In this document: positions 1 to 12,959 of the stretch, in pieces
Layout of the letters: each line of letters starts with the position of its first letter
Position numbering within the stretch: the stretch's first letter is position 1
NCBI GenBank assembly: GCA_000727475.1
Contig: KL647290.1
Location: 3,979,373-4,043,372 of the forward strand
Direction: 5' to 3'
DNA: 64,000 nucleotides
DNA from: Sarcocystis neurona
Taxonomy: Eukaryota > Apicomplexa > Conoidasida > Eucoccidiorida > Sarcocystidae
The notes under the pieces: model-generated
What the model saw: only the letters and a program-made list of their open reading frames with translations
Databases searched by the model: none
Told to the model about the DNA's origin: nothing
Translations under genes and position numbers: made by a program

Positions 1-118
1 CTGCGCTCCACTGCGTCGTTGTGCTGCTGCCTCGCGCGCGCCTTTCCTTGCCTCCCGTTTTCCTCTCCTTTCTCGCGAAGCGCGGGCCTTTTTTCGATGC
101 GGCTGTTGGCATTTTCAG

Positions 119-3100
119 GAAAAACTTTCGACGTGGTGACCCGACTCTTCAAGGCGCTTGTGGGGAGAAGCGTCATCGTCCCGGGGGACTTCAAAAGCGT
201 GAAGCAGCAGTTTGGCATCGCGTGCAGCTACCGGGCCCAGTCGGGACATCTCTACCCGTTGAATCGCTCCTTCCTTTTCATCGTCAAGCCCGTGATATTC
301 ATACGGTAAAGTCTTTTTTTCCCGTCTCTCTGTCCGTATCTGCTGTCTCTCTGTCCGTCTCCCTGTTCGTGTCTTGGTCGCTCCGTGTCCAGGCCTTTCT
401 GACCGTGTCGCTGTCTCTTGTTCTCTCTATGTCTGTGGCCGTCTGTGCTGCTGTGTCTCTGTATCTAGACTGGTGCACACGACCACAAGAGAGACGCGCA
501 GATATGTTCTCTCCCCACGCGAGTCTCTGTACGTACCATCGATGGCTACGCGCTGTGCGGGGATCCGTCTCTGTGTGCGTTTGACTCCGCTGCTGCCTCT
601 GCTGCAGTTTCCGAGGCCGGGGCTGTTCCTGTGTTTTCCGTCGCTCTTCTGTCTGTGTTTCTCTGTCCTCTGCTGCTGCTGTTGGTGCTGCTTGGTAGTA
701 GTCAGCCCCTGCTGCCTGGCACTCACCTGCTGCTGCTGCTGGACAGGCAGAAGCTGCTCGTCCTCCGTTGTTTGTTGCTGGTGGGCACTTGGGTGTTTGT
801 GCTGCAGCTGCTGGTTGATTTTTTGTTGCTGGTGCTCTGCTTGATGCTGCTGCTGCCGCTCGTATCTCTGCGGCCGTTTTGGGGTGCCTCTGCGGCTAAG
901 TCTGCTGCTTTCGCTTTTGGTGCTGCTGTCTCTCCCACTCCTGTGTCATGTATTGCTGCTGCGCGTTTCTTTGGTGGTGCTGCTGCTCTGCTCCGGCGTA
1001 GTAGCCTGCGGTGTTGATGCGTGATGACCTGCTGCTGCGGTTGCTACATCTGGGCCGTGGTTTTCTGGTGGTGCCGCTGCTGCAGCTCCATCTGGTGGTC
1101 CGTCGCTTGCTGAAGCCGCAGCTGTTCGATTACTCGCTACGGTTCATGATTTGCTGCTGTTGCCGCTGCATTTTTTGCTGCTGTTGCTGCTGGGATTTCC
1201 GCTGCTGTTGCCGCTGGATTTTTTGCTGCTTTTGCTTGTTTTCTGCTGCTGCAGCTTGACGATCTCTCCTGTGGTTGACCACTTCCTGCCCCTGCTTGAC
1301 TGCGTGTTGCTGTTGATCTTTTACTTCTGCCGCCGTTGCTGCTGCTGTTCGCCGTCGTTGGTTACGCCCTGCTGCTGGTGGTGCCGATTAACTGTTTGCT
1401 GCTGTTCGTCGTTTGCCGCTGCTGCGGGTGCCGCTGGATTCATTGCTGTCGTCCGTTACGTGCTGCTGCCGCTACTTCACGGTTCGCTGCTGTGGTCACT
1501 TGCTGCTGCCACTGCCGCTGCTCGTGCATGACGGTTTGCTGCTGTGGGTCACCTGATGCTGCTGCTGCATAACGGTTTGCTGCTGTGAGTGACTTCCTCC
1601 TGCTGCTGCTGCTTCTTCACTTTTTGCTGTTGCGGTTGCTGCTGCCCGGCTGCTGGTACGACTTGCGCGCTGCAGATACGACGACGTTGTGAGTGTGGAG
1701 TTTAGTCGGACGGGAGCCAGCACAACAAACCGATTTTTTGCGTTCACAGTCTCCGTACGCGGCGGAGGAGAGTACGAGTTTACTTCTATTGATAGAAACG
1801 AGTACAAAGTAAGCTCTTTCTCTACAAGGACTCGGTTTATGTTCTGCATGTATACTAACCTTCTTCCACACGCGTAGGTAAGCCGCATGTACAAAAGTAT
1901 ACATATATATATATGTATACGTATGTATACATGTACATATATATGTATAATTTTACGCCTATGTAGTTATGTGTGTGCATGGGTTTCCTCTCTTGATTTC
2001 CCTTACATACGCTTACGCGTGTACTCTCTTGTCTGCAGACTTGCTTGTGGGTGTATATATGTACACAGACAGCTACACACATACACAATATACGTGTACA
2101 TATAAATACATGCCACATAAATACACACACAATACACAAACAGCAATACAAACACACATACATATGTCTACCTCTATCTGCCTGTGTATCTATAGCTATC
2201 TGTCTAACAATACACACCTCAATCTATCAATATCTATGGACATCCAACGGTATCCATACCCATCTACATCCTTCTGCATCGACCTGGATCTCTCTATATC
2301 TACCTGTCTCTATACCTGTATATCTGTATAGATATCTGTCTACGTCTATTCATATATATATGTATACCCAATTGTATCTACGTATCTGTGTACCTACGTA
2401 CATGTAGATCTATCTATATCTACCTGTGTCTACATCTGTCTACCCAGGCCGATCTGTATATCTATATCTATCAACATGTCTTTGTCTGTGTATGTACGCA
2501 CATGTGGTGGTGGACCTGCGAAGACGCGCAGCATGCGTCTGCAGTCTGTCCTGCGTCCGACGCTCCCCCACTTCTTTGAGAGGGTGACGAAAGAGAAGAA
2601 GAGGTTTTCTCTGGCTTGATGGTTTCTCTCAGTTGACTCAAGAAAAAGTATACACGTGCATGCAGACGCACATGCAGACACAGTCGTCCTACACGCAAAG
2701 GGACAGGGACGGCTTAGTTTAGAAAGCAAGCGGCCGCACACAGGGGTGAGTCTGCTGCAGTGCCTGTGTGTCTTGTCACCGAAGATGTGGCGTTTCTGCG
2801 GAAAAGAAGACAACTCAAAGAAAGGAAGTTTGTGTAGGTGTCTGTTCTCAGCCAGAGAGTGCGGCCTCTTGAGACGTGGGCATCTCCTCTCTTTTTATGT
2901 GTGTGTCCACATTTGTGGGTGTGTGTGTGTGTGTGTGTCCGTGTGTGTATGTGTGTCTACAAATATACATGCATATACTCACCTACATGACTGCAAGTGC
3001 ACACGTAACTTTGTGTATGTATCTATACATCTGTATATAATGTGTATGTGTGTGTGTGTATACACGTGTACGTATATGTTTATATCTATACTTAACTCTG

Positions 3101-6100
3101 TATATATAGATAGTGACTGCATGTGTGTATACATGTAAATGTCTATAGAGTGTGTATATACATATAGGTGTACGTACGTGTAAATCTATATCCAAATCTA
3201 TACACATATATAAACACACACACAAACTACATGGGCATGATTTCAGGTGCACACAGGTATATATATGTGTGTAGTGTTTACGTGTAGAGATATGCGTGTA
3301 TGCGTATGTATTCATTTTTTTGCTTTTGGTGCATGTGTTGCGTGTATTTTTGTTGTTGGGCGGCTGGCGTTGGTTGCGCGTGCATTTCGTGTTTGGGGGC
3401 TGCCGGTCGCATTTGTTTTTTAGCCGCTGGCCGACTTCCTCGAGTCGAAGGGCATTCGTATTAAGAATTTGGAGGCGACGGAGTCTTCGCGCAGCGCCGC
3501 TCTCGAAGCCGCAGATCTGCCGTCCGAAGATGAAGACGACGACGACTTCGACGCAGAAGAGTCTGAGTCAGGTACCACCCCCCCCCCTGCCACCAAAGAC
3601 GGCGGAGCAGCTCGGCGAAGAAAAGTGCCCGCTGTCTTCACCAGTCGTCAGCTGCAGTAGACACACGGAGAGACACAAGAACAGGGACAGAGACACAAAA
3701 GCGGGAGACGGGTGGACGAGCTGCTCCTGGGCGGGGGTGTCTACATGAAGATGATAGAGAAGCAGAGATAGGAGCACACGCGTCGCTGCATGACGTGAAG
3801 TGGACGTCTGCTGCTGAGAGAGGTCCCAGCCGCAGGGAGGAAGACACGCCTTTCGAGGAAGGCGGCGCGTGTGCGCCTCTCAGGCGTCTATGCCCCTCTC
3901 TCTCCAGCGGTCTCTGGCTATAGGTCGATCTATCTATCTACACATATACATATATATATATATATATACGTATAGGGCGTGTGCCTCTTCCTCTGTTTGT
4001 GGGGCCGTGTCTCTCTCTCTCTATACGTGTATGTATGTATACATACACATGGCGTATGCTTCTCTGTGTGGGTCGGTCCCTCTCGCTGTCTCTGTCTCCG
4101 TGTCTCTATATATGTGTACGCTCGTCTGTCGTATAGAGGTTCCTGCGGGCGTCTCTCCTGCTGTCTTGAGGGTGGTAGATTTGGCTGCCTTGCCGAACAC
4201 GCAAATCTCGCCCCAGACCAGGTCGAACACATCTGCCCGCGATCCACGGCACCCTCCGTCAAGTAGGTGTACACTCGTGCACACACGCATATATCCGCAT
4301 GTGCGTGCGGGTGTATTACACGTATACAACGCATCGCGCGTCGTACACGTAAGCCTAAGAGACACAACCACCTCTATAGAAGTGTACGTATTTGCGCACC
4401 TACATATATAGGGAGGTACCACGGTGCACGTCGCAAATACATGGGAAGCAGCCCGACGCCCCTGGGGAAGCCGTGGGTCTGCGTTTCTGCTGCTGGTCGC
4501 TCTCGCTGTCGGCTACCGTACGTACACGCAAGTCGAAGGCGTCGCGCTGTGCAGTGGACGTGTCTGTATTTGTGGACAGCGCGTCACGTGAGGAGGAAGT
4601 GCTCGGGCGTGTGTGGTCGCGGACGACTGCGGGAAAAGAAGAAGAGAGGCGTCTTTGCCTCCAGAAGTTTGCTGCCGTTGTGTGGGTGTGAGCACCGCGG
4701 AAGTCGTTCAGCAGCGGGACTCGCAGCTCACAGACTTGTTCCCTCTTTGACAGCAGACTCTCACGTACACGCCTGCGCTGGCGGAGAGCTGTCTTCTTTT
4801 CCTCTCCCACTTGTGTTGGCGCGTCGCTTTCGACGGGGCTACGTGGTGGACCCCTTCCACAGTGGCCCTGCTCTCACGCAGCAGCACACGTGTACTACGG
4901 TGTGGCTGTCAGTGTCTGCGTCTCTGTGACAGCAGTAACATCTGCCGCTGCAGGGACTAGCGCTCTCTCTTGAGTTCCTTTCGAACTCTGTCCAGAGAGT
5001 GATGTATGTGTCTGTATGTAGGTATGGGCAGCCGGTGATATACACGTCTACGTACGTAGAGTATGTGTATACACATTTGCATATATGTATATATATGTAT
5101 GTAGTGGTGGGTACGGAGGCACAGGAGTTTCACGAGATGGTGCCTGCAGAGACACGTAAGCACACACAAGCACGTCTGTGTCCTGCACGTGCCTACATAT
5201 GCGTGTACGCACCCAGACATGCGTACAGGCATGATGTGCAGATATACGTAAATACACGTATGTACACACACTCGCACACACACACACACATACAACGGAG
5301 AGTGTTTATATATATATATATAAATATGTACGTATACACAGGAGTATAAAGGGGTAACACGTGCGCATGCACGTACATATGCATACATACGTCCATACAT
5401 ACGTACATACGAGTACATACGTACATATGACTACATACGTACATACGTACATACATACACACGCAAATATATCTCGGCGTCTGTGTATCTCTATCTGGAG
5501 CGGACGTAGTAGGGCGTGTCTGTGTTTGTGTGTGTCTTCTGGGTTACTCGTATATGCCTGTGCGTCGTGGTGATTTCCTACCGTCCTGCTACGTCTCGTC
5601 TGTGTGTGTGTATTCATATATCTATATAGAGAGACACAGAAATAAACAGATAGGCAGGTACACGCATGTATATGTGAGGACGAATGTTTGCCCGCTTGTG
5701 GAAGTTGTCACTGGCGCGTGTATGTATATATTTATATGTAGATATAGATATCGATGGAATATGTAGAGGTAGATGTAGATGTAGATAGGCTGATACACAT
5801 ATATATATGTACATATGTGTGGGGGAGAAGGTTTGCGCGCTTGTGAAACTTGTGACTAACTGTGTGGCTCCAGACGAAGAAGACTATCGGGAGGACGATG
5901 ACGACGACGAGAGCGACTCGGGGGACTCGGGGGAAGACGAGGAGGAAGAGGAGGACGAGAAGGCTTCGAAGAAGCGGAAAAAAAAGGAAAAGGTGCGCCG
6001 CTGTGCCGTCCTTGCCTGTGCCGTGCTTCCCTGTGCCGTGGTCCCCTGCGCCGATGCGCGTGTCGGCCTGCCAGGCGTACGTAGTAGGGTCCCGCACACG

Positions 6101-7313
6101 TGTAATCTATTTTGCAGGTGTCTGTGCAGCAGGCGCGGTCAGAGCCAAAGTTCTTTTTCTTAAGCAATCTTCAGATACGTGCTGCACCCGAGCGGAGGAG
6201 GCAGATCCTCGCAGAAGCGAGCAGCCGTCGTGCGCCGATGCATCGGCATCCGTCGCCGGTGTACGTACACCGGGTGGGGTTTACGTACACTGCGCACGCG
6301 CGAGCGCATTCTGCACGTAAAAAACGTGTACGTGTGTGTCCTGCGTCCGCGTCTTCGTGCGAAACGTATCCTGTTCCTCCCTTGTCTTGTAGACCTGACA
6401 CTTCTGTACCGCGTGTGCGTTTCTGTTGCGTATGTGCCTGCTGCGGGCGCGTCTCACAAGAGGGTGCCTGTCTCGTTGTGTGTCTCTGTCTCCGGGTGTG
6501 TCTTGGTTACATTCATGTCTCCGGACCCAGTGTTGTGTGTACACATGGATGCTGACGTCAAAAGCAGGTCCTGCGTTTGCTTCGCCCTCTCGCACTGCTC
6601 CGCTGCCTGCTCGTCCTCTTCGTGCCCCGTCTGTCTCCTCGACGTTTGAAGCGGCGCCCGCGTCGGTTGTGTGGACCGTTGTGCGATGCGTGCGCCTGTA
6701 GATTCTGTCCGCCATACACGTGGGTCTGTCTGTGTACGTGGCGGTGTGTTCGTGTGTATAGAAATGTATCCGTAGTGTGGGCTTGTGTGTGTTGACGTAC
6801 GAACGCCAGGACAGACAGCTGTGTGCGTAGATATTACAGGAGGAGTGGCGACACGGGTCCACACGCACAAGTGCCAACGTGTGTAGATTTTGCGGGCATG
6901 AAACAGGATACAGGCAGAGGAACGTCTACAGATACGTGTACTTATATGTGGATGCGTCTAAACAGAGAGGAACATCGAGCAATGGTGTGTGTGTGTTTGT
7001 GTATGTGTGTCAGTCCTCCGAAGGGGTGTATATGCGTGTTCACATACACGTATATACACGTATGCACTCCAAGCGCGTCTTTTTCTCCGTCCGCCACACA
7101 AGCGTCTATGTATGTGTGTGTGTGGACTTGCACCTATATACATGTCCACATGTATGTACATATTCTGTCCGATCGTTTCACTCCGAAAACAGAGAGGGAG
7201 ATTTGTTGTGAGTGGAAAAGTAAGCGAGACCACGGTGAAGCGATGTGTGCGGAGTCTTTCTGCCGTCGTGTCTGCAGAAGTCGAAGGACAAGAAGAAGAA
7301 GAGCCGCCACTAG
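119..7313 (+). CDS. SSRP1: FACT complex subunit SSRP1/POB3, 3' part (five exons, 5' end outside window)
   Basis: This is the histone-chaperone partner of SPT16 in FACT, which loosens and rebuilds nucleosomes during transcription and replication in the nucleus. Exons are 119-305, 1676-1808, 3424-3571, 5874-5992 and 7278-7313. All have AG/GT borders, and the phases (1, 2, 0, 1, 0) stay in frame to the TAG at 7311-7313. The 206 visible residues follow the order of the SSRP1 middle domain: GKTFDVVTRLFKALVG, then VPGDFKS, LYPLNRSFLFIVKP, VEFSRTG, YEFTSIDRNEY and DFLESKGIRIKN. They end in a Glu/Asp block (EDDDDDESDSGDSGEDEEEE) and a lysine tail (KSKDKKKKSRH). There is no HMG box, so the protein is POB3-like rather than animal-SSRP1-like. 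Upstream exons lie left of the window; the acceptor at 119 follows a pyrimidine tract. Identity rests on recognised family motifs and in-frame splicing. Confidence 0.93.
306..1675 (+). repeat. SSRP1 intron with CTG trinucleotide island
   Basis: The intron runs from GTAAAG at 306 to the CAG ending at 1675. Its left part is TCTCTGTC-rich. From about 590 to 1670 it is an impure (CTG)n island. The island is open in several frames as poly-Leu, poly-Cys or poly-Ala and gives long spurious ORFs. I see no conserved protein here and treat it as intronic because the flanking exons join in phase. Confidence 0.8.
1809..3423 (+). repeat. SSRP1 intron filled with TA/TG/CA microsatellites
   Basis: The donor is GTAAGC at 1809 and the acceptor is TTTTTTAG ending at 3423. 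Roughly 1890-2515 and 2895-3300 are alternating TATG/TACA/CTAT short tandem repeats. The stretch between them has ordinary complexity with no exon I can support. Confidence 0.75.
3572..5873 (+). repeat. SSRP1 intron with TA, CTCT and ACGTACAT repeats
   Basis: The donor is GTACCA at 3572 and the acceptor is GGCTCCAG ending at 5873. It holds (TA)n next to TCTCTCTC at about 3940-4030, mixed TG/TA tracts at 5000-5345, and an array of TACGTACATACA-like units at about 5365-5460. A last TA/TG block lies just before the acceptor (5730-5820). Confidence 0.7.
5993..7277 (+). repeat. Last SSRP1 intron
   Basis: The donor is GTGCGC at 5993 and the acceptor is GTCTGCAG ending at 7277. The first 60 bases contain imperfect repeats of a CTGTGCCGTGCTTCC-like unit (about 6000-6055). 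TG/TA microsatellites occupy about 6985-7175. No further exon is seen. Confidence 0.7.
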
Positions 7314-9030
7314 AATTAAAATATCCTGCGGGGTGCGCTGCACGCGCATGTCTGCACGAGCTCAGCGTACACACTACGCATGCTCTCTCTTCTTTCTCGT
7401 TTTCTATCTCCCACAGCTCTTACACGTACACCGACCAAGGGCTGGCGAAGGACCTTCCCCCAACGCAGAAGAACCGTCGTGGAGATGCTGGTGTTTACAG
7501 CCGCAAAGAATTAGGCCTTTCCCTTTCACGCCTGTGCGCGGCCGCATGTGTCTGCTTCATCGTCCCACGCAGAAGGGAGTTCTGACTATATTTGTACACA
7601 TATGTGCTTCAGCATGTTGTCTGCGTGCTCGAGCACATGCCTGTGTACATGTGTACAAAACCGCGTATGCCCTACGAAAGTACGCTGGCAAGCGCGGCGC
7701 ACAGGGCACCTTGCTCTCTTTTGTTGCATGCATGTGATGATGCGTGCGTCATTCTACAAAGACTAACAGATTCACCCACGCAGACATATGTTTAGGGATA
7801 TGCATATGTCAGCGTCTTTCTAATGTGGGTGTGTATACAGATAAATATACAGCAACATCTCTGTGTATGCAAGTGCACGCGTATGTACGCGTGTGCACAT
7901 ATATATGTATATAGTGTGCACGCATGCACATATGTGTATGTGTGTACATACGTGGATATGGGTGGTTTTGTAAACGCGACACGAGCTGTCCACATGTGCA
8001 TTTACAAGCAGGATATATGTGTAAGCGTCTGCTTCACTGTCGTAGGTCCACGTCGTGTGTGAGTGCTTGTATATGCACGCGCACGTCGTTGTTCACTGGC
8101 AAGTGTGTGTGGGTGTAGGAAAGTTTTGAAATGTTTGTCTGATGTAATTCGTGGGAAGAGTTGCGTGGTTGCTGCGGTGGATCTGCTGTCTCGGCTGGGC
8201 GTGTAGTTTGTAACGTGGAGATGTGTCTTCGGAAGAGAAGAAGTCGTCGTGTCCGTTCCGACTATGTGGGAAGAAGCGTTTTAGCGAAGGAAAGTCAGGA
8301 AAACAGCACAAGGCAACAGACGAGGAGAGAGAACAGAACGGACGCGCAGTAGCAGAAGAAAACGAAAAAAATACGTATAAAATTCTGGAAGACATCGTGC
8401 GGGTGGCTGCTGAAAGGAGGACGAGAAGACGATCGACGTAGCTCTCCTCCAACAGAAAATGGGAAATCGTTTCCCTTCTTAATTTTCGCAAAAGCGAACG
8501 GTGCACGCCATTTGCTTGTTGCGTTCCGGTGGATGATAGTAGGGAATCAAGCACCTGCAGACTGCGTTTTCCTTCGACGCTGGTTCCCCTGATCCACAGC
8601 TCAAGCCTCGTGAAAAAACTCTGCCGCGGTGATGCACGCGGTTGTAACGTTAAGAAGAGATGTACCGTGCCGCTGTTTCCTGATGTCTGTATAACTGTAC
8701 GTGCCTCTGAATAATAGTAAGTGCGTACGAGCATGGGTGTGTGTGTGTCCGTAGGTACATATATATATATATATATATGACGGGCACATGTATATGTGTA
8801 TGTGTATATAGAGGTGTAGGTTTTTCGCTACTGGGGCACAAACACATCTCCGCACGCGCAAAGAGGCATGCATTCGTAAATTATATAGTACGTATATAGA
8901 TACGCGCATATGTATTTATAAACATCTGTCTATGTCCGCACACAGAGGAAGTGCCATACGGGTGTGTTCTGCGTTGTAGACACGTTTCACGGCTCAAAAC
9001 ATCCGTAGTGGTATCGAACGCTCCAGAAAG
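7314..9030. other. 3' flank of SSRP1, intergenic
   Basis: This stretch follows the SSRP1 stop. TA/TG/CA microsatellites occur at about 7795-7965 and 8735-8940. Short ORFs at 8223-8441 (plus) and 8093-8734 (minus) overlap on opposite strands, show no family motif and have no paired splice sites. I do not call a gene here. Confidence 0.5.
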
Positions 9031-10085
9031 AGGTGTCAGCTAGCGTTGCAGTGAAGCGACAATTCAACGGTACCGCATTTGTAATAAGCAGCGGGAGAAC
9101 AGCAGTGCTAGCAGCGCCGCAGCAGCTCTGTACGACGCAACCGCAAACGCGGCCACCACCCGCCCGCCGCAGCGGCAGCAGCCCTGTTCACAGTGGGAGG
9201 ACAAGTGCGACTAGCATCGGAGCGGGAGCAGTAGTCAGCAGCAGCAGCAGTAGTCACACAGCAGCAGCGGCGGCCGCAACTGGTACTCTAGCATGCGCTC
9301 CAGATGCATGAACTGCATCCGCGCACTAGCAGCGTCGGCAACAGAGAAGCGCCAAGGCGCCGCCACACGCTAACAGCAGCAGCGGAGACCAAAGTAAGAA
9401 CAGAAGTGCCAGCGTCTGCAGCGGCAGTTGTTGACTCGGCAAGAAAGACAGCAGCAACAACAGTAATTCGCGTGCACCGCAGCAACAAAAGAAATGGGAG
9501 CTAAAGCAATTGAATGAAGACTAAACACGCAGGGGGATAGCACAGCAGGACGCAGGAGCACTGAAGGCTGGACGTAGGAGAGACGGCACGTTATTGTCAT
9601 GTAGAGATTCTCTGTATTTCACCGGCCGCAGGACGGACAGGGGCACCTATGCGTCGGCCGAACCCGACTCGGGCGGCGTTAGCAGCCGTTACTGCAGCAG
9701 CAAAAGATAGCGTCACATAACCAGCACATGTCATAAATATGCGTGCAGCAACACGCAGCAGCACAGTAGTAATACTGCAGCAGCAAAAGCAGCCAAATTT
9801 TCTACGAAGGCAGCACGTATCATATCGCGCAAACGACGGGCTGCGGGAGCAGCAGCAGCAGAGATCACGGCGCTCCAGGGTGAGCAACCAACACAGCAAC
9901 GAACTTCGGCCCGAGAAGGCGTGTGCGGAGAGCTGTCGTGATGCCGCAGCTGCGACAGCAGCGCCTGCAACCGCAGCGTTTGGACCCGCGGCGTCACCGG
10001 AGCACCACGTAGATACTCCAGGTCCTACGCAGGAGTCGGTGTCGTACATCTGCTTTCTCGAATGAGTCTTAGTTCCCACCACAGC
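9031..10085. repeat. CAG-rich island, coding status unknown
   Basis: Impure CAG triplets dominate the plus strand, and CTG the minus strand. Overlapping ORFs are open on both strands (plus 9033-9311 and 9739-10065; minus 9597-10082). They are rich in Ala, Ser, Gln or Cys depending on frame. Nothing distinguishes a coding frame, and I recognise no domain. Confidence 0.6.
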
Positions 10086-11381
10086 TGTAGATCACCTGTA
10101 TACGCACAGTTCTGCAAGCAAAAGACATATATATATATATATATATGTATATGTATATATGCGTATATATTTATACGTATGTAAGAGTAAGTGTGCGTGT
10201 GTGTTTCAACGTGCTGTGGAGGTCAGCAACAGATATGCATCTGCATGTCGACATAAACGTGTGAAACGCAGAGTTATTTCTTGATGCCTGCGTAGGCACA
10301 GAATAAATTTACTGAACTAGGTGAATGGTTTGAACGTAGGGGTCGTAATCAGTACTTCCGGCGAATAACCAGTGCATACAACCACTCATACAATAGGGGA
10401 CTGAAACGTGACTTGTGCCTCGATAGATGGGGGTGCTTGACTATTCAAACTTGCAAAGTAGCGGAGACGTACATAGCGACGCGATCGCCTTTAATGAACA
10501 CAGCACCGTCCGCGCTCTGGCAATAAGATGCAAAGAAACCAACTTCGTGTGCACGCGTATACAGGCCCACCTACAGACCTGCGGTTATACACACATACGC
10601 AGTTTCTGGGTATCAGGAATGAACGGAGGCGCACTGACGTGTGCAGGAGGAACCGCTGAGAGACGCCCATGGTCTGACGCGCTTAAGCAGGCTCAACACG
10701 CATGTGACACACACAGCATCTTTGGGCGTAGATCGTACCTATTTTACAAAACGGTTGAAACCTGCCGGCTTCCACGGGTTTACGTTTGAGGATCCAATAG
10801 AGGCGGAACCTTCCTTCTTCATAAACTCTTTTGCCATGGAACCCTACCCGAGGACATCAGCTCCCCCGTCTCTCTACAACCTACGAGGGCACATCCACCC
10901 ACGTCCCTTCCAGGCCAGACGCATACACCTACTGCATCTTTAAAGGGCATCGTTCACGTGAAGAGAAGCGCGCCTGACGCATTCTTCTGTCTTGTATGCG
11001 TACAGGCGTGCGAATCCCGAACCTTTCTCCCACCTGCCTCTTTTTGCACTACGCACGAGCTGAGCCAGCAGCGACGTGGCCGTCCCGGTACACATGGGTT
11101 CACGTGCAAAAGCGAACATGAATAGAAAAAGGACACACCACTTTCCTTCTAGAATGGAGACTTCTCGCAAGAAAACGCACTGGACACGACATTCGCTTCT
11201 TCTGCATAAAGTGTACCAACGCTTCGTGGTTGGCGAATTTGAAGCTACTTGCCAACCTCCGAAAGGATGTTTTTCGCCTCTCTTATAAAGGTGTACAGGT
11301 ATGCACACAAGAGACTTTAGCTTGTTGCACCAAGCTGACCAGGAAGATGCGTGCATACCATGTAACTGTATGTACGCACAA

Positions 11382-11422
<41 letters not shown>

Positions 11423-12610
11423 TAGATATAGATATACATATATATATACATGCATATGTACACATGTATATATGCACAAACAAAAGAGTCCTCACGTGTA
11501 TTCTGTGAATCAGGGCAGAGCGGTGAAAATTGTCTTACCGCTTCGTGTTCCTCTCATAATGAGGCATGCGCTTACATGCATAAGGACGAGCACGAAAGAT
11601 ACACATGCGCGCTCTCGAATACAAATAGAAAAATCTATGCGCTAATTTACACCGCTGCGCTGAGATGCTCTACAGGATCTCTGCGAATAGGCATGCACAC
11701 TTGAATTTACACACGGACGTCTATATACACATGTGTGCAGCTGTATGTTTAGATACACTTGTATGTACATTAAGACCAATACGACCGCTCAGTCGAGAAA
11801 ATTCTTCTGAACTTAGAAGCCAACAAGTGCGGATGAATGCACCTTTTTACGGTGAGAGAGGCTAACTCAGGTGAACGCGTGCAGGAACGCGTGTCCCCAC
11901 GCATTCGCACTAGCATATCCGCTTGGGTACCCGCCTGCGGTAAGTACACACGGCAACACATTTCATTAAACGCAGTGGCATACGACACAGTGCAAAATAC
12001 GAGAGGCTGTGGGTGCGATGGGAATGTGTCTGTGGGGTATGTACGTTTCGGGTGCTATCTGCCAACATGCATATGAAAGGTTGGAAGAGGTGCAATTCCG
12101 TATGTCTGTTTTTGAATGCTGTTCTGTTCCGTTCTTGTAAGGGTGGTTGCCTCCTTCAATACATCGCAACTCCGCTGAAGCAAGACAGGCCAGTCGACCG
12201 AGTCTATAGGCGCGGAAAACAGCGTCAAATCCCTGTTGGTCCGAACCGACGTGACTTCTTCGTCCACCTGTGTACTTCCAGTGCTGTCTTTGTCTCTGCT
12301 TTGGTAAAAATCTAACAAGCCCACCGTCACTCGACTTGATACCAGAATTTACTATGATCAACGTAGGCCGCAGTTGCACACCTTTTATGTGTCCTCACAC
12401 TCTCGCACAATCATCTCCTCTATTTTGCTGGAAACTCCAGTCTCGATGAGCAGTGCAAGAGTCCAGAATCTTCTTGTCCGTCTTTCATTCAGCAGTACAC
12501 CAACAGGGGTGCCGCACAGAACTTCTGCAGAGCATTTTTTCTCTTTGCAGGTTAGGGATGTCTATTTCGGCGAACTGTATTTTAAAACGAATTAGAACGA
12601 ACTGTCATGC
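10086..12610. other. Intergenic stretch with two microsatellites
   Basis: A (TA)n tract lies at about 10127-10190. A composite (TA)n(GA)nGATA tract lies at about 11380-11475. The remainder is ordinary-complexity DNA with short ORFs on both strands and no paired splice sites or recognisable motifs. I see no gene. Confidence 0.5.
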
Positions 12611-12611
12611 T

Positions 12612-12735
12612 GCGGTCTTACACCGCGTGTCCATTGTGTGCAATCCGCAGAACGAAGAGCCATCCTGAGGTCTTGACCCTTGTCTCCCATGTGTTCAACG
12701 CGCAGAACGAAGGGTCATCCTGAGGTCTTTAATCG
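12612..12735. repeat. Two-copy tandem duplication, unit about 55 bp
   Basis: The core CGCAGAACGAAG-G-CATCCTGAGGTCTT occurs twice with its CAG at 12648 and 12703, giving a spacing of 55 bases. The intervening sequences are related but diverged. A third, degraded start (GGTCTTACACCGCG) precedes the first copy. Confidence 0.7.
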
Positions 12736-12959
12736 CGTCACCAATCCACCGCTGGTCCCTTCTCGTGTTCTCTAAGTTACTATGCATGACTGCAGGTAGT
12801 AGAGACACATGGTATTCTCAAGCTTATTGATTCTTCCACATACAGAAGTAAGACGCGCTCCTACGTCACGTCCACAATCTATTCCGTGTCATTCCTCTTC
12901 TTTCTCCGCTGCTGAAAACCATCAAGTTGTCTACGCCCCTGAAACACGCAGATGTATTC

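Noticed and set aside
631..1894. Leu/Cys-rich ORFs in the first SSRP1 intron
   Set aside because: The flanking exons 119-305 and 1676-1808 join in phase within the conserved middle domain, so this DNA is intronic CTG repeat.
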